A stretch of DNA of 64,000 bases from Flavobacteriaceae bacterium UBA7684 (GCA_002482885.1 DLGW01000005.1:363493-427492), one strand, 5' to 3'. Positions 1 through 9,038 are shown, numbered from the stretch's first letter. A program made the numbers and translations. Notes: generated by a model from the letters alone, not told the origin.

Positions 1-23
1 CGGTTCGAACCCGGTCATCCACC
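1..23 (+). tRNA. tRNA 3' end (probably tRNA-His), cut by the window edge
   Basis: The window opens inside a tRNA. A T-loop TTCGAAC (4-10) is followed by the 3' strand of the T-stem CCGGT (11-15), an acceptor strand CATCCAC (16-22) and a C at the discriminator position (23). A C at position 73 is the hallmark of tRNA-His, where it pairs with the extra G-1, so tRNA-His is the best guess. The anticodon lies outside the window, so identity is inferred. CCA does not appear to be encoded (CAA follows). A rho-independent terminator begins two bases later. Confidence 0.6.
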
Positions 24-24
24 C

Positions 25-55
25 AAAAGCTTCTCTGAAAAGAGGAGCTTTTTTT
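25..55 (+). terminator. Rho-independent terminator after the tRNA
   Basis: AAAAGCT-TCTCT (25-36), a GAAA tetraloop (37-40) and AGAGG-AGCTTTT (41-52) form a 12-bp stem with one G-T pair, followed by a T-run. It ends the plus-strand tRNA transcript. The minus-strand side has only four T residues, so it is a weaker terminator for recG. Confidence 0.85.
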
Positions 56-68
56 GTTTTTATAACTA

Positions 69-89
69 TTAGCCAAAAGGCATTAGTTT
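69..89. repeat. 21-bp dispersed repeat, copy 1
   Basis: TTAGCCAAAAG-G-CATTAGTTT at this place recurs with one mismatch at 59628-59648. In both places it is followed in plus orientation by the AATTCACAACTCACCATT repeat and then by the 3' end of a minus-strand gene (recG here, the Rieske gene there). Function unknown. Confidence 0.6.
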
Positions 90-124
90 TAGTAAATGCG
101 GTGATTAAGAGAATATCATTAACA

Positions 125-190
125 ATTCATAATTCACCATTCATAATTCACCATTCATAATTCACCATTCATAATTCACAACTCACCATT
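125..190. repeat. Tandem array of a 14-bp unit downstream of recG
   Basis: ATTCATAATTCACC occurs at 125-138, 139-152 and 153-166, with a fourth copy (last base A) at 167-180 and a degenerate tail to 190. The tail includes the 18-nt core AATTCACAACTCACCATT (173-190), which is found identically at 56175-56192 inside valS and at 59686-59703 at the end of the Rieske gene. The array touches the recG stop codon. It looks like a low-complexity dispersed repeat family of this genome. Confidence 0.85.
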
Positions 191-2303
191 AACTAATATA
201 ATTCCAAATCGTTTTGTCTTTCGCCAATGCCAAAAAAGATTTCTTGAGTTGTTCGTGTTCTATTTTAGAAAGTTCAGGGTCGTCTTTTAAAATTTTAATG
301 GCATGATAACGAGCTTGTTGCAGAATGTCTCGGTCTTTTACTAAATCCGCAATGCGTAAATTTAAAATACCACTTTGTTGGGTTCCCATTAAATCCCCTG
401 GTCCTCTTAATTTTAAATCTACTTCGGATATTTCAAAACCATCATTGGTGCGGGTCATGGTTTCCATTCGGGTTTTGCCTTCGTTACTGAGTTTGTGCCC
501 AGTCATTAAAATACAATAGCTTTGTTCTGCTCCGCGACCTACACGCCCCCGCAACTGATGTAATTGGGATAGTCCAAAACGCTCGGCGCTTTCAATAATC
601 ATTACGCTGGCATTGGGCACATTAACCCCAACTTCAATGACTGTGGTAGCAATCAACAGTTGGGTTTCTCCTTTAATAAACCGTTGCATTTCAAATTCTT
701 TGTCTTGTGGTTTCATTTGCCCATGAACGATGCTAATGGCGTAATGGGGTAAAGGGAATTCAGCCGATAACATTTCAAAACCTTCCATTAAATTTTTATA
801 ATCTAAAGTAGAAGATTCTTGAATTAAAGGATAAACTACATAAGCCTGTCTGCCTTTGGCAATTTCTTGTTTTACGAATTGCCAAACTTTTCCACGTTGG
901 TTGTCGAATCGGTGAACGGTTTGTATGGGTTTGCGTCCAGGCGGCAGTTCGTCAATGACAGAAATATCCAAATCACCGTATAAACTCATGGCTAATGTTC
1001 TAGGAATAGGGGTAGCCGTCATGACTAAAACATGTGGTGGAATGTCGTTCTTTTTCCATAATCGCGAACGTTGTTCTACCCCAAATCGGTGTTGTTCATC
1101 TATAATGGCTAATCCTAAATTATGAAATTGTACTTTTTCTTCCAGCAGGGCATGAGTACCAATAATAATGGATAAAGAACCGTCTTCTAAGGCTTGGTGG
1201 ATTAATTTTCTTTCGGCAGTTTTGGTAGAACCTGTTAGTAGTTTAATAGGAATGTTGAGTTCTTTGGCTAATTCACTAAGTCCATTAAAGTGTTGGGTAG
1301 CTAAAATCTCGGTAGGCGCCATTAAACAACTTTGGAATCCGTTGTCTAACGCCAACAGCATGCTCATTAAGGCTACAATGGTTTTTCCTGATCCTACGTC
1401 CCCTTGCAGTAAACGATTCATTTGGGCGTTGCTACCTAGGTCTTGACGAATTTCTTTGAGCACTCTTTTTTGTGCGTTGGTCAGTTCAAAAGGTAAATGA
1501 TTTTGATAAAAGTCGTTAAAATATTGCCCTACTTTTTCAAATACAAAACCTTTGATTTTATTTTTTCGAACTAAATTTTTGGTGATTAATTGTAGTTGAA
1601 TAAAAAATAATTCTTCAAATTTAAGTCGGAATTCAGCTTTGGCTAAAACGTCTAGATTTTTAGGAAAATGAATGCTGGCTAAAGCATTTTTTTTCGGCAT
1701 CAGTTTGAGTTCATCCAATAAATAATCGGGTAGATTTTCTTCGAATAAATGATGGGTTTCTAAAAATACTTGATGGATGAATTTGTGAATGATTTTGTTG
1801 GTAATGCCTTTTTTTTGCAATTTTTCGGTGGACGGATACACGGGTTGCATACTAAGGCGTACGTTTTTTTCGTGTTCCGAAAGCAATTCCATTTCGGGGT
1901 GCGCCATGCTAAAGGTTTGTCCGAATAGGTTGCATTTTCCGAATACTACATAAGGCGTATTGAGTTTTATATTTTCTTTAATCCATTTTTGTCCTTGGAA
2001 CCACACCAATTCCATTTCGCCAGTTTCATCTTCAAAAAGGGCGGTTAATCGATTGCCTTTAAAGTTTTTGGCACTTTCTATGGATTTAAGGTGGGTGATT
2101 TTTCCAATGATTTGTACATCGGCATTGGTGGATTGTAATTCGTTGATTTTGTAATAACGGGTTTTGTCGATGTAGCGATTCGGAAACAGGTGAATGAAGT
2201 CTTTAAAGAAATGAATGTTGAGTTCTTTTCTTAAGATTTCGCCCCGTTGTGGGCCAACGCCTTTTAGGTATTCAATGGGTGTATATAAGATTGAATTTTC
2301 CAA
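189..2303 (-). CDS. recG: ATP-dependent DNA helicase RecG
   Basis: 704-aa superfamily 2 helicase that remodels stalled replication forks and branched DNA. The N-terminal wedge/OB region covers about residues 1-250. Helicase lobe 1 carries Walker A GDVGSGKT (301-308) and the DEQH box (402-405). Lobe 2 carries the QLRGRVGRG motif near residue 590 and the RecG C-terminal domain follows. Length is normal for the family. The start is TTG at 2303: no ATG lies between it and the in-frame stop at 2340, and the N-terminus (TPIEYLKGVGP) aligns with the family from there. It lies 13 nt after smpB and is probably co-transcribed with smpB and the ABC-F gene. The stop codon abuts the 14-bp repeat array. 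Confidence 0.95.
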   Translation of the reverse strand: MENSILYTPIEYLKGVGPQRGEILRKELNIHFFKDFIHLFPNRYIDKTRYYKINELQSTNADVQIIGKITHLKSIESAKNFKGNRLTALFEDETGEMELVWFQGQKWIKENIKLNTPYVVFGKCNLFGQTFSMAHPEMELLSEHEKNVRLSMQPVYPSTEKLQKKGITNKIIHKFIHQVFLETHHLFEENLPDYLLDELKLMPKKNALASIHFPKNLDVLAKAEFRLKFEELFFIQLQLITKNLVRKNKIKGFVFEKVGQYFNDFYQNHLPFELTNAQKRVLKEIRQDLGSNAQMNRLLQGDVGSGKTIVALMSMLLALDNGFQSCLMAPTEILATQHFNGLSELAKELNIPIKLLTGSTKTAERKLIHQALEDGSLSIIIGTHALLEEKVQFHNLGLAIIDEQHRFGVEQRSRLWKKNDIPPHVLVMTATPIPRTLAMSLYGDLDISVIDELPPGRKPIQTVHRFDNQRGKVWQFVKQEIAKGRQAYVVYPLIQESSTLDYKNLMEGFEMLSAEFPLPHYAISIVHGQMKPQDKEFEMQRFIKGETQLLIATTVIEVGVNVPNASVMIIESAERFGLSQLHQLRGRVGRGAEQSYCILMTGHKLSNEGKTRMETMTRTNDGFEISEVDLKLRGPGDLMGTQQSGILNLRIADLVKDRDILQQARYHAIKILKDDPELSKIEHEQLKKSFLALAKDKTIWNYIS

Positions 2304-2316
2304 CGCCCAAATGATT

Positions 2317-2769
2317 TTAATGTGATTTTTTAACCCGATCTAAATCTCGGTTAGTGTCTCGTTCTTTTAAGGTTTCGCGTTTGTCGTAATTCTTTTTACC
2401 GCGACAAAGTCCGATTTCTAATTTAGCTAGCCCTTTTTCGTTATTAAATAGCCGCAAAGGAATGATGGTTAGTCCTTTATTTTGTACGTCTTTGGCTAGT
2501 TTTTTAAGTTCTTTTTTGTTTAATAATAATTTTCTTTCACTTTTGGATTGGTGATTAAAATGGTTTCCAAAAGCGTATTCTTCTACCGACATATTAATTA
2601 CGAACAATTCCAGTTCGTGGAATTCGCAAAACCCTTCGGCTATGGAGGCTTTTCCTAAACGAATAGACTTGATTTCGGTTCCGGTTAATACAATACCAGC
2701 CGTGTATTTGTCTAGGATTTCGTAGTCGAAACGCGCTCTTCGGTTAAGGATGTTAAAATTCTTTTGCAT
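2317..2769 (-). CDS. smpB: SsrA-binding protein SmpB
   Basis: 150-aa partner of tmRNA in ribosome rescue (trans-translation). It binds the tRNA-like domain of tmRNA and brings it to stalled ribosomes. Family motifs are visible: the N-terminal NRRARFDYEI segment, GTEIKSIR, the central YAFGNHFNH stretch, KLEIGLCRGKKNYDKRE and a basic C-terminal tail (RDLDRVKKSH) of the type that enters the mRNA channel. It lies between the ABC-F gene (40 nt upstream) and recG (13 nt downstream). A TATTTTTG -7-like box ends only four bases before the ATG, so it may also have its own very short-leader transcript. Confidence 0.96.
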   Translation of the reverse strand: MQKNFNILNRRARFDYEILDKYTAGIVLTGTEIKSIRLGKASIAEGFCEFHELELFVINMSVEEYAFGNHFNHQSKSERKLLLNKKELKKLAKDVQNKGLTIIPLRLFNNEKGLAKLEIGLCRGKKNYDKRETLKERDTNRDLDRVKKSH

Positions 2770-2773
2770 GGGG

Positions 2774-2781
2774 CAAAAATA
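2774..2781 (-). promoter_or_regulatory. Putative -7 box in front of smpB
   Basis: On the minus strand TATTTTTG fits the Bacteroidota -7 consensus TAnnTTTG. The G is followed by CCCC and the smpB ATG, so a transcript from it would be leaderless or nearly so. No convincing TTG -33 element is seen, hence the low confidence. Confidence 0.3.
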
Positions 2782-2809
2782 GTCTTTTTGATTTTATAGT
2801 GGTGGATGA

Positions 2810-4669
2810 TTAGGATTGTATTTTTTCGTTTAATTCGAACCATCTTGCTTCTTTTTGTTCGATTTTATTTAGAATACTTTTTAGCTCATTAGCTTTTTTG
2901 GCGATTTGCTCGTCGGTTAAAGTATTGCCGGCAAATAAATCTTCTATGGCTTGTTTTTGTTCTTCTAGATTTTTGATTTCGCGTTCTGTTTTTTGCAACT
3001 CTTTTTGTTCGTTAAAACTTAATCCTGCTTGGGCTTGATTTTCTTTCCAGTTGGTTTTTACGCCTTCGCTTTCTGTTTTTTCGGGTTCCGCACTGTCTTC
3101 GTAGGTTCTAAAATCGGAATAATTTCCTGGAAAATCTTCCACGACTCCTTCGCCTCTGAACACAAATAAGTGATCTACAATTTTGTCCATAAAATAGCGG
3201 TCGTGCGATACCACCAATAAGCATCCAGGATAATCTAACAAAAAATTTTCTAATACATTTAGGGTAACAATATCCAAATCGTTAGTGGGCTCATCAAGTA
3301 TTAAAAAGTTTGGATTTTGGATGAGTACCGTACATAAATATAGTCGTTTTAATTCGCCTCCACTTAATTTTTCTACGTAATCGTATTGTTTTTTTCGGTC
3401 GAATAAAAATCGTTCTAATAACTGAGCGGCCGATATGGTTCTGCCTTTGGTTAAGGGAATGTATTCGCCAAATTCTTTAATAATATCAATGACTTTTTGT
3501 CCAGGTTTGGGCTGAATGCCGCTTTGGGTATAGTAGCCAATTTTTATGGTTTCGCCAACCACAACTTTACCGGAATCGGGGGCTAAGTTTTGGGTTAAAA
3601 TATTTAGAAAGGTACTTTTTCCGGTTCCATTTTTCCCGATAATGCCGATGCGTTCACCTCGATTAAAAGCATAATCAAATCCATTCAATATGATTTTTTG
3701 GTTGTATTTTTTATAAACTTTATGCAGTTCTATGATTTTGCTTCCCATGCGCTCCATGTTGATTTCCAACTCTATTTGGTGTTCTTTTCTGCGTGAATGG
3801 GCTTTTTCTTGTATAACATAAAAGTCATCTTGACGAGATTTGGATTTGGTGGTTCGGGCCTTGGGTTGTCTGCGCATCCATTCCAATTCTTTGGTAAATA
3901 GATTTTTGGCTTTGTCCACACTGGCATTTTCCGAGGCGATTCGTTCTTCTTTTTTTTGTAAATAATAAGAGTAACTGCCTTTATAAGTATATAGTTTTCC
4001 GTTGTCTAATTCTACAATTTCGTTACACACACGTTCTAAGAAAAAACGGTCGTGGGTAACCATAAATAACGTAATATTTTCTTTGGCAAAGTAATTTTCT
4101 AACCATTCAATCATTTCTAAATCTAAATGGTTGGTAGGTTCGTCTAGGATTAATAAGTCGGGTTTGTTTAATAAGGCAATCGCTAAAGCAACACGCTTTT
4201 TTTGCCCACCAGATAGGTCTTTTACTTTTAAGCTTAAATCTTCTAGTTTAAGTTTAAAAAGGATTTGTTTGTATAATGTTTCAAAGTCCCAAGCTTGTGA
4301 TTGTTCCATTTTTTCAAAAGCTTTTTGATAGGCTTCTTCATTTTCTGGATGCAATAAGGCTTTTTCGTATTCGGCAATGATTTTTAAGACTTCGTTGTCG
4401 GAACCTAAAATATTTTCTTCGATACTTAATTCAGAATCTAGTTTGGGCTCTTGAGAAAGAAAGGCCATTTTGATTTCTTTTCGTATTACAATTTGTCCGT
4501 TATCGGGCGTATCTTCCCCAGTAATGATTTTTAGTATAGAAGTTTTGCCTGTACCGTTTTTGGCTACAAAAGCTACTTTTTGTCCTTTGTTAATACCGAA
4601 AGATATGTTGTCGAATAAGACGCGTTCTCCGTAAGATTTGGAAATATTTTCAACTGATAGATAATTCAC
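2810..4669 (-). CDS. ABC-F family ATPase (Uup-like)
   Basis: 619-aa soluble protein with two ATP-binding cassettes and no membrane domain, typical of ABC-F translation factors acting on the ribosome. Cassette 1 has Walker A AKNGTGKT (36-43), signature LSGGQ and Walker B LLILDEPTNHLD. Cassette 2 has GKNGTGKS near residue 345, LSGGELKR and FLILDEPTNDLD. A linker rich in basic residues sits between them. The last about 80 residues form a charged coiled coil (EQKELQKTEREIKNLEEQ), as in Uup. First gene of the minus-strand group with smpB and recG, divergent from the polysaccharide locus. The exact ABC-F subfamily is inferred. Confidence 0.88.
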   Translation of the reverse strand: MNYLSVENISKSYGERVLFDNISFGINKGQKVAFVAKNGTGKTSILKIITGEDTPDNGQIVIRKEIKMAFLSQEPKLDSELSIEENILGSDNEVLKIIAEYEKALLHPENEEAYQKAFEKMEQSQAWDFETLYKQILFKLKLEDLSLKVKDLSGGQKKRVALAIALLNKPDLLILDEPTNHLDLEMIEWLENYFAKENITLFMVTHDRFFLERVCNEIVELDNGKLYTYKGSYSYYLQKKEERIASENASVDKAKNLFTKELEWMRRQPKARTTKSKSRQDDFYVIQEKAHSRRKEHQIELEINMERMGSKIIELHKVYKKYNQKIILNGFDYAFNRGERIGIIGKNGTGKSTFLNILTQNLAPDSGKVVVGETIKIGYYTQSGIQPKPGQKVIDIIKEFGEYIPLTKGRTISAAQLLERFLFDRKKQYDYVEKLSGGELKRLYLCTVLIQNPNFLILDEPTNDLDIVTLNVLENFLLDYPGCLLVVSHDRYFMDKIVDHLFVFRGEGVVEDFPGNYSDFRTYEDSAEPEKTESEGVKTNWKENQAQAGLSFNEQKELQKTEREIKNLEEQKQAIEDLFAGNTLTDEQIAKKANELKSILNKIEQKEARWFELNEKIQS

Positions 4670-4745
4670 GATTTTTTTTGCGTAAAAATAGTGGCAAAAT
4701 TTTAATTTTAAAGGTGATTAAATTTTAATATTCTAACAGTTCAAT

Positions 4746-4753
4746 TATATTTG
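4746..4753 (+). promoter_or_regulatory. -7 promoter element of the polysaccharide locus
   Basis: TATATTTG matches the Bacteroidota -7 consensus TAnnTTTG exactly and lies 19 bases before the preferred ATG of the first gene (4772). It overlaps the in-frame TTG at 4751, which argues against that TTG being the start codon. A clear -33 TTG element is not seen at the usual spacing. Confidence 0.5.
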
Positions 4754-4771
4754 CCCAATATGACCTATAAT

Positions 4772-5557
4772 ATGATAAAAAAGATAGTCTTTCTTTTGAT
4801 GTTTGCCTTAATGGTTTCTTCGTGTATTTCTACTAAAAAGCTAATTTATCTTCAGGAAAAAGATGGGGAAAAATTGGAAATCAAATTAAATCCATCCAAT
4901 ATTAAACCTTATCGATTACAATCTCAGGATATCATTAGCATTATGTTAAAAGCTCCTGATGAGAAAATCGTAGAGATGTTTAAAACCAATGCGACTAGCG
5001 GTGGAGAAAATCAGCAATCTTTGTATTTTAATGGTTTTACAGTGGATGACAAAGGAGAAATAAGAATTCCTGTTTTGGGAAAGGTAAAGGTGTTGGGAAT
5101 GACGTTAGAAGAAGTACGTTTAGAATTAGAAAGATTACTGTTAAGGGATTATTTTAAAGCGGATGCTAACATTTTTGTGGATGTAAAATTACCTGGAGTG
5201 GTGTATACAATGAATGGTGAGATTAACAATCCTGGTCCTAATGTAGTTTATAAAGATAAAGTAACTATATTGGAGGCTGTTGCTAATTCAGGAGATATCT
5301 CAGTTACAGGAAATAGAAAAAACGTCATGATTATTAGACAGTATCCGCATGGAACTGAAATTCATTACATTGATTTAACTTCCATTGAGGCTATGAATTC
5401 CCCTTATTACTACATACAGCCTAATGATTATATTTATATTAAACCTTTAAAACAAAAAACATGGGGATTTGGTGTTGTAGGATCTGAGACTATGACTACA
5501 CTATTTAGAGTAGTAACGATTACTGCTAGTATTTTATTATTATCAAACCGATTCTAG
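4772..5557 (+). CDS. Polysaccharide export lipoprotein (Wza family), copy 1
   Basis: 261-aa outer-membrane export protein for capsule or exopolysaccharide. It opens with a lipoprotein signal: MIKK, a hydrophobic core and a lipobox VSSC, with the lipidated Cys at residue 18. A Poly_export domain follows (DIISIMLKAPDE ... IRIPVLGKVKV), then a SLBB-like region (GEINNPGPNVVYKDKVTILEAVANSGD) and a hydrophobic C-terminal helix. ATG 4772 is preferred over ATG 4760 and TTG 4751 because it gives a clean signal peptide and because the -7 box covers 4746-4753. The stop is one base before the wzc-like gene, so the two are coupled. A paralogue is at 31533-32306. Confidence 0.9.
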   Translation: MIKKIVFLLMFALMVSSCISTKKLIYLQEKDGEKLEIKLNPSNIKPYRLQSQDIISIMLKAPDEKIVEMFKTNATSGGENQQSLYFNGFTVDDKGEIRIPVLGKVKVLGMTLEEVRLELERLLLRDYFKADANIFVDVKLPGVVYTMNGEINNPGPNVVYKDKVTILEAVANSGDISVTGNRKNVMIIRQYPHGTEIHYIDLTSIEAMNSPYYYIQPNDYIYIKPLKQKTWGFGVVGSETMTTLFRVVTITASILLLSNRF

Positions 5558-5558
5558 T

Positions 5559-8036
5559 ATGTTAGATGCCAAAGATTTTAATTTTTTAGAGAATTCCAAT
5601 TTTGACTTTCAGTCTTTTTTAAATAAACTACTTAGTTACTGGAAGTGGTTAATTGTGTCTTTTATAATCACTTTTACGACTGCTTATCAGGTAAATGTTC
5701 GAAAACAAAAAATTTATGGTTTAGATACAACTATTTCTGTTAAAGACGAAAATAATCCTTTTTTCACTTCCAATACCAGTTTGGTGTTTAATTGGGGAGG
5801 AGTTTCTGAAAAATTACATTCTTTGGTAAATACTTTAAAATCAAGAACATATAATGAGTTGGTTGTTGATGAATTGGAGTTTTATGTTCAGTACTTTAAG
5901 CAGGGTAAATATTATTTGATTGATTCTTATGGACAAACTCCTTTTAGGGTTGTTTTAGATAAGGAGAAAGGACAATTGGCTAATCACATGATTAGGGTTA
6001 AGGTAATTAATCAAGATGAGTTTGAAATCAAAATAGATTTTATTGAAGGTCAGAAATCGGTGCTGTATAGATATTCTGACAAAAGTAGTGTGCCTTATCA
6101 GTCTAAGTCACAAACTTTAATTAAGAGGTATAAATTTAATCAAAAAGTAAATTTACCTTTTTTAAATATAACTTTAGAGTCCACTCCAAATTATGTTGAT
6201 TTTATTGGGCAGGAGTTCTTTATTCGATTTGATGATTTTGACAGTACGGTTTCTAAATATATGGGAGTTAATGCAGATGCAGATGATAAAGGGGGATCGA
6301 TTATAAAATTATCGTTGTCAGGCACTAACAAAAACAGAATAGTTGATTATTTAAATAATACAGTTAGAATAGTTAGCGAACTTAACTTGCAACAAAAAAA
6401 TCAATTTGCAACCAATACGATTCGATTTATAGATAGCACACTAATTAGTATGCAACAAGAAATGAAAAGTGCAGAGGATGAATTGAGTTCTTTTAGGAAA
6501 AATAATAAAATATTAGAAGACAAACCTTCCACTACATTTTTAATGGAAAAAATCAGAAGTTATGACATAGAAAAAGAAGCTATTGTTAGAAAAATCAGAT
6601 ATTATAATACGCTACAATCTTATTTAATTAATAAAAGTGATTATTCTAAGCTTCCTGCACCCACGGTTGTTGGGATTGAAGATCCTAATGTGGTGGGGAA
6701 CATAGCACGATTAATTGCATTATCCATGGAACGTTCTAAAATGGAGTTTTCTGTTAAAAACGAATATGTTTACAGAGAATTTGACAGTCAAATGGAATCG
6801 ATAAGACAGGTTTTATTAGAAAATATATCTTCTGCCAGAGCCTTGTTGCAATTTGATTTGGATACTGTAAATAATAAACTTAAAAGTGAGGAAACTTCAG
6901 TTTTTGAATTACCAGAACAACAACAAGAATTGATTAAAATTCAGCGTAGATATGATATTGGTAATGGGACCTATTTAATGTTTTTACAGAAAAAGAGTGA
7001 AGCAAAAATTGTTAAGGCAGCTAATTTGTCAGACATTCGTGTGATTGATAAGGCGAAAGACGTAGGGGGAGGCTTGATAGGGCCTAATACACAAGTAAAT
7101 TATGTATTAGCTTTTTTTGTGGGATTGTTTAGTGTTTTATTTTTAGCCACGGTACTGATTTTACTGGATTCTAGAATTAGTAAGTCTGAAGAATTAGATC
7201 GATTAACCAAAATTCCTGTAATTGGAGTAATTGGAAAGAAAAAAGGAGAAAGTAATTTATCTGTATTTGAAAATCAAAAATCGGCTTTAGCAGAATCTTT
7301 TAGAGCGGTTCGTTCTTCTTTACATTTCTTATATAAACAAAATAGAGTTGGAGGTTCTAAAACATTAATGATTACTTCTTCGGTATCTGGTGAGGGGAAA
7401 ACTTTTTGCTCGATTAATTTAGCAACTGTTTTTGCCTTAAGTGAAAAGAAAACCATCTTAGTGGGATTGGATTTGCGTAAACCAAAAATATTTGAAGATT
7501 TTGAGGTAAATAATAACATAGGAGTGGTTAATTATTTAGTAGGCGATTGTGAAATTGAAGATATTATACAAAATACACAGGTTCCCTTTTTAGACGTAAT
7601 CACCGCGGGTCCTATTCCGCCTAATCCCGCGGAACTTTTGATGAGTGATTATTTAGAAAAGTTAATTTCTAAACTTAAAGAAGATTACGATTATATTATT
7701 TTAGATACTCCTCCTATTGGATTAGTTTCTGATGCTATGGAGTTGTCACGATTTGCAGACGCTTCTTTGTATGTGGTTAGGCAGGGAGTTACCGAAAAAG
7801 GAATGGTAAAGATTGTAGATGGAAAGTTTAAAAAAGGAGAATTACATAATATAAGTATCATTGGTAACGGTTTTGAAGCCAGAAGAAAGTATGGTTATGG
7901 CTACGGTTATGGCTATGGCTATGGTTACGGTTATGGTTACGGCGATAAATCGGGTTATTATTCAGAAAAGAAGAAAACCTTTTTTCAAAAAATAGTTTAT
8001 AGATATTTTGGAGAATCAAAAAAACAATCATCTTAA
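5559..8036 (+). CDS. Wzc-like chain-length regulator / BY-type tyrosine kinase, copy 1
   Basis: 825-aa inner-membrane polysaccharide co-polymerase. There is a TM helix near residues 30-48, a long periplasmic Wzz-type domain with coiled coil, and a second TM near 510-535 (VNYVLAFFVGLFSVLFLATV). A cytoplasmic bacterial tyrosine kinase domain follows, with Walker A SGEGKT, Walker A' ILVGLDLRKPK and Walker B YIILDTPP. The C-terminus carries nine Tyr-Gly pairs (nt 7890-7943) and further tyrosines, a likely autophosphorylation cluster. Such kinases control chain length and export together with the Wza partner just upstream. No Wzb-like phosphatase is found in the locus. A paralogue is at 32321-34720. 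Confidence 0.92.
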   Translation: MLDAKDFNFLENSNFDFQSFLNKLLSYWKWLIVSFIITFTTAYQVNVRKQKIYGLDTTISVKDENNPFFTSNTSLVFNWGGVSEKLHSLVNTLKSRTYNELVVDELEFYVQYFKQGKYYLIDSYGQTPFRVVLDKEKGQLANHMIRVKVINQDEFEIKIDFIEGQKSVLYRYSDKSSVPYQSKSQTLIKRYKFNQKVNLPFLNITLESTPNYVDFIGQEFFIRFDDFDSTVSKYMGVNADADDKGGSIIKLSLSGTNKNRIVDYLNNTVRIVSELNLQQKNQFATNTIRFIDSTLISMQQEMKSAEDELSSFRKNNKILEDKPSTTFLMEKIRSYDIEKEAIVRKIRYYNTLQSYLINKSDYSKLPAPTVVGIEDPNVVGNIARLIALSMERSKMEFSVKNEYVYREFDSQMESIRQVLLENISSARALLQFDLDTVNNKLKSEETSVFELPEQQQELIKIQRRYDIGNGTYLMFLQKKSEAKIVKAANLSDIRVIDKAKDVGGGLIGPNTQVNYVLAFFVGLFSVLFLATVLILLDSRISKSEELDRLTKIPVIGVIGKKKGESNLSVFENQKSALAESFRAVRSSLHFLYKQNRVGGSKTLMITSSVSGEGKTFCSINLATVFALSEKKTILVGLDLRKPKIFEDFEVNNNIGVVNYLVGDCEIEDIIQNTQVPFLDVITAGPIPPNPAELLMSDYLEKLISKLKEDYDYIILDTPPIGLVSDAMELSRFADASLYVVRQGVTEKGMVKIVDGKFKKGELHNISIIGNGFEARRKYGYGYGYGYGYGYGYGYGDKSGYYSEKKKTFFQKIVYRYFGESKKQSS
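7890..7943 (+). repeat. (Tyr-Gly)9-coding tandem repeat in wzc copy 1
   Basis: Nine consecutive TAY-GGY codon pairs encode the tyrosine-rich kinase tail. TAT/TAC and GGT/GGC alternate irregularly, so the tract is not a perfect DNA repeat. That suggests selection on the protein sequence rather than a recent slippage expansion. Confidence 0.9.
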
Positions 8037-9002
8037 ATGAAAGTATTAATAACAGGGGGAGCAGGTTTTATAGGTTCTAATCTGTGCGACTACTTTATCG
8101 AAAAAGGAAATGAAATTGTTTGTTTAGATAATTTTTCAACGGGTCATTTCAAAAATATTCAACATCTTATAGAAAATCCTTTATTTACTTTAATCGAAGG
8201 TGATATTAGAAACCTAGAGGATTGTATAAAAGCAGTTCAAGGAGTTGATTATGTTTTACATCAAGCTGCATTAGGATCTGTTCCAAGATCCATTAACGAT
8301 CCAAAAACAACCAATGATGTTAATGTTAGTGGGTTTTTAAATATGCTCATTGCATCCAGAGATGCCCAAGTTAAAAGATTTATATATGCAGCTAGTTCTT
8401 CAACTTATGGGGATTCCGAAAAATTACCTAAAGTTGAAGATGTTATAGGCAAACCGTTATCTCCTTATGCAGTAACTAAATATGTTAATGAGTTATATGC
8501 CGATGTTTTTAGTAAAACTTATGGAATTGAAGTAATTGGTTTAAGATATTTTAATGTTTTTGGAAGAAGGCAAGATCCCAACGGTGCCTATGCGGCAGTT
8601 ATTCCAAAATTTGTTAGCAGTTTAATTAAAAAAGAAAGTCCAGTAATTAATGGCGATGGTAGTTATTCACGTGATTTTACTTATATTGATAACGTGATTC
8701 AGATTAATGAATTGGCTATAATTACTAAAAATAAAGAGGCTGTGAATACCGTTTATAATGTGGCTTTTGGGGAACAAACTTCTTTAAATGAATTAGTTTT
8801 TATTTTAAAAGATTTACTGAAAGAATTTAATCCAGAAATAAGTAAAATTCCTATATCTTATAAAGAAAATAGAGTAGGAGATATTCCTCATTCATTAGCT
8901 TCTATAGATAAAGCTAGAATTTTGTTAGGCTATGATCCTAACTATTCTGTAAAACAAGGACTTAAGGAAGCAATTGAATGGTATTGGAACAATTTGAATT
9001 AA
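8037..9002 (+). CDS. UDP-GlcNAc/UDP-GlcNAcA 4-epimerase, WbpP/TviC type
   Basis: 321-aa extended short-chain dehydrogenase/reductase. The NAD motif TGGAGFIGS is at residues 6-14, the catalytic serine region is AASSSTYG and the YxxxK pair is in SPYAVTKYVNE. The stretch VFGRRQDPNGAYAAVIPKF is the WbpP-type signature, which points to an N-acetylated UDP-hexosamine (or its uronate) rather than plain UDP-glucose. The ATG directly follows the wzc stop codon. With the dehydrogenase that follows it forms a pair like TviC/TviB or WbpP/WbpO, expected to supply UDP-GalNAcA. Substrate is inferred from family resemblance. Confidence 0.82.
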   Translation: MKVLITGGAGFIGSNLCDYFIEKGNEIVCLDNFSTGHFKNIQHLIENPLFTLIEGDIRNLEDCIKAVQGVDYVLHQAALGSVPRSINDPKTTNDVNVSGFLNMLIASRDAQVKRFIYAASSSTYGDSEKLPKVEDVIGKPLSPYAVTKYVNELYADVFSKTYGIEVIGLRYFNVFGRRQDPNGAYAAVIPKFVSSLIKKESPVINGDGSYSRDFTYIDNVIQINELAIITKNKEAVNTVYNVAFGEQTSLNELVFILKDLLKEFNPEISKIPISYKENRVGDIPHSLASIDKARILLGYDPNYSVKQGLKEAIEWYWNNLN

Positions 9003-9030
9003 ATAAAAGCTAAGATTTAACAATATTTTA

Positions 9031-9038
9031 TAAATTTG
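9031..9038 (+). promoter_or_regulatory. Putative internal -7 box
   Basis: TAAATTTG in the 69-nt gap after the epimerase gene fits TAnnTTTG and lies 34 bases before the TTG start of the next gene. No clear TTG -33 element is present. It could provide a secondary promoter inside the long operon. Confidence 0.3.

Noticed and set aside
2310..2339. ATG start for recG upstream of TTG 2303
   Set aside because: The frame back to the stop codon at 2340 contains no ATG, so the TTG is the best start.
4751..4771. Longer start (TTG 4751 or ATG 4760) for the first Wza-like gene
   Set aside because: The TTG is part of the -7 box TATATTTG, and the extra residues spoil the lipoprotein signal peptide; ATG 4772 gives a clean one. 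ATG 4760 cannot be fully excluded.
7890..7943. YG tract as a CRISPR-like or satellite array
   Set aside because: It is a coding repeat of 6 bp units in a full-length kinase gene, with no spacers.
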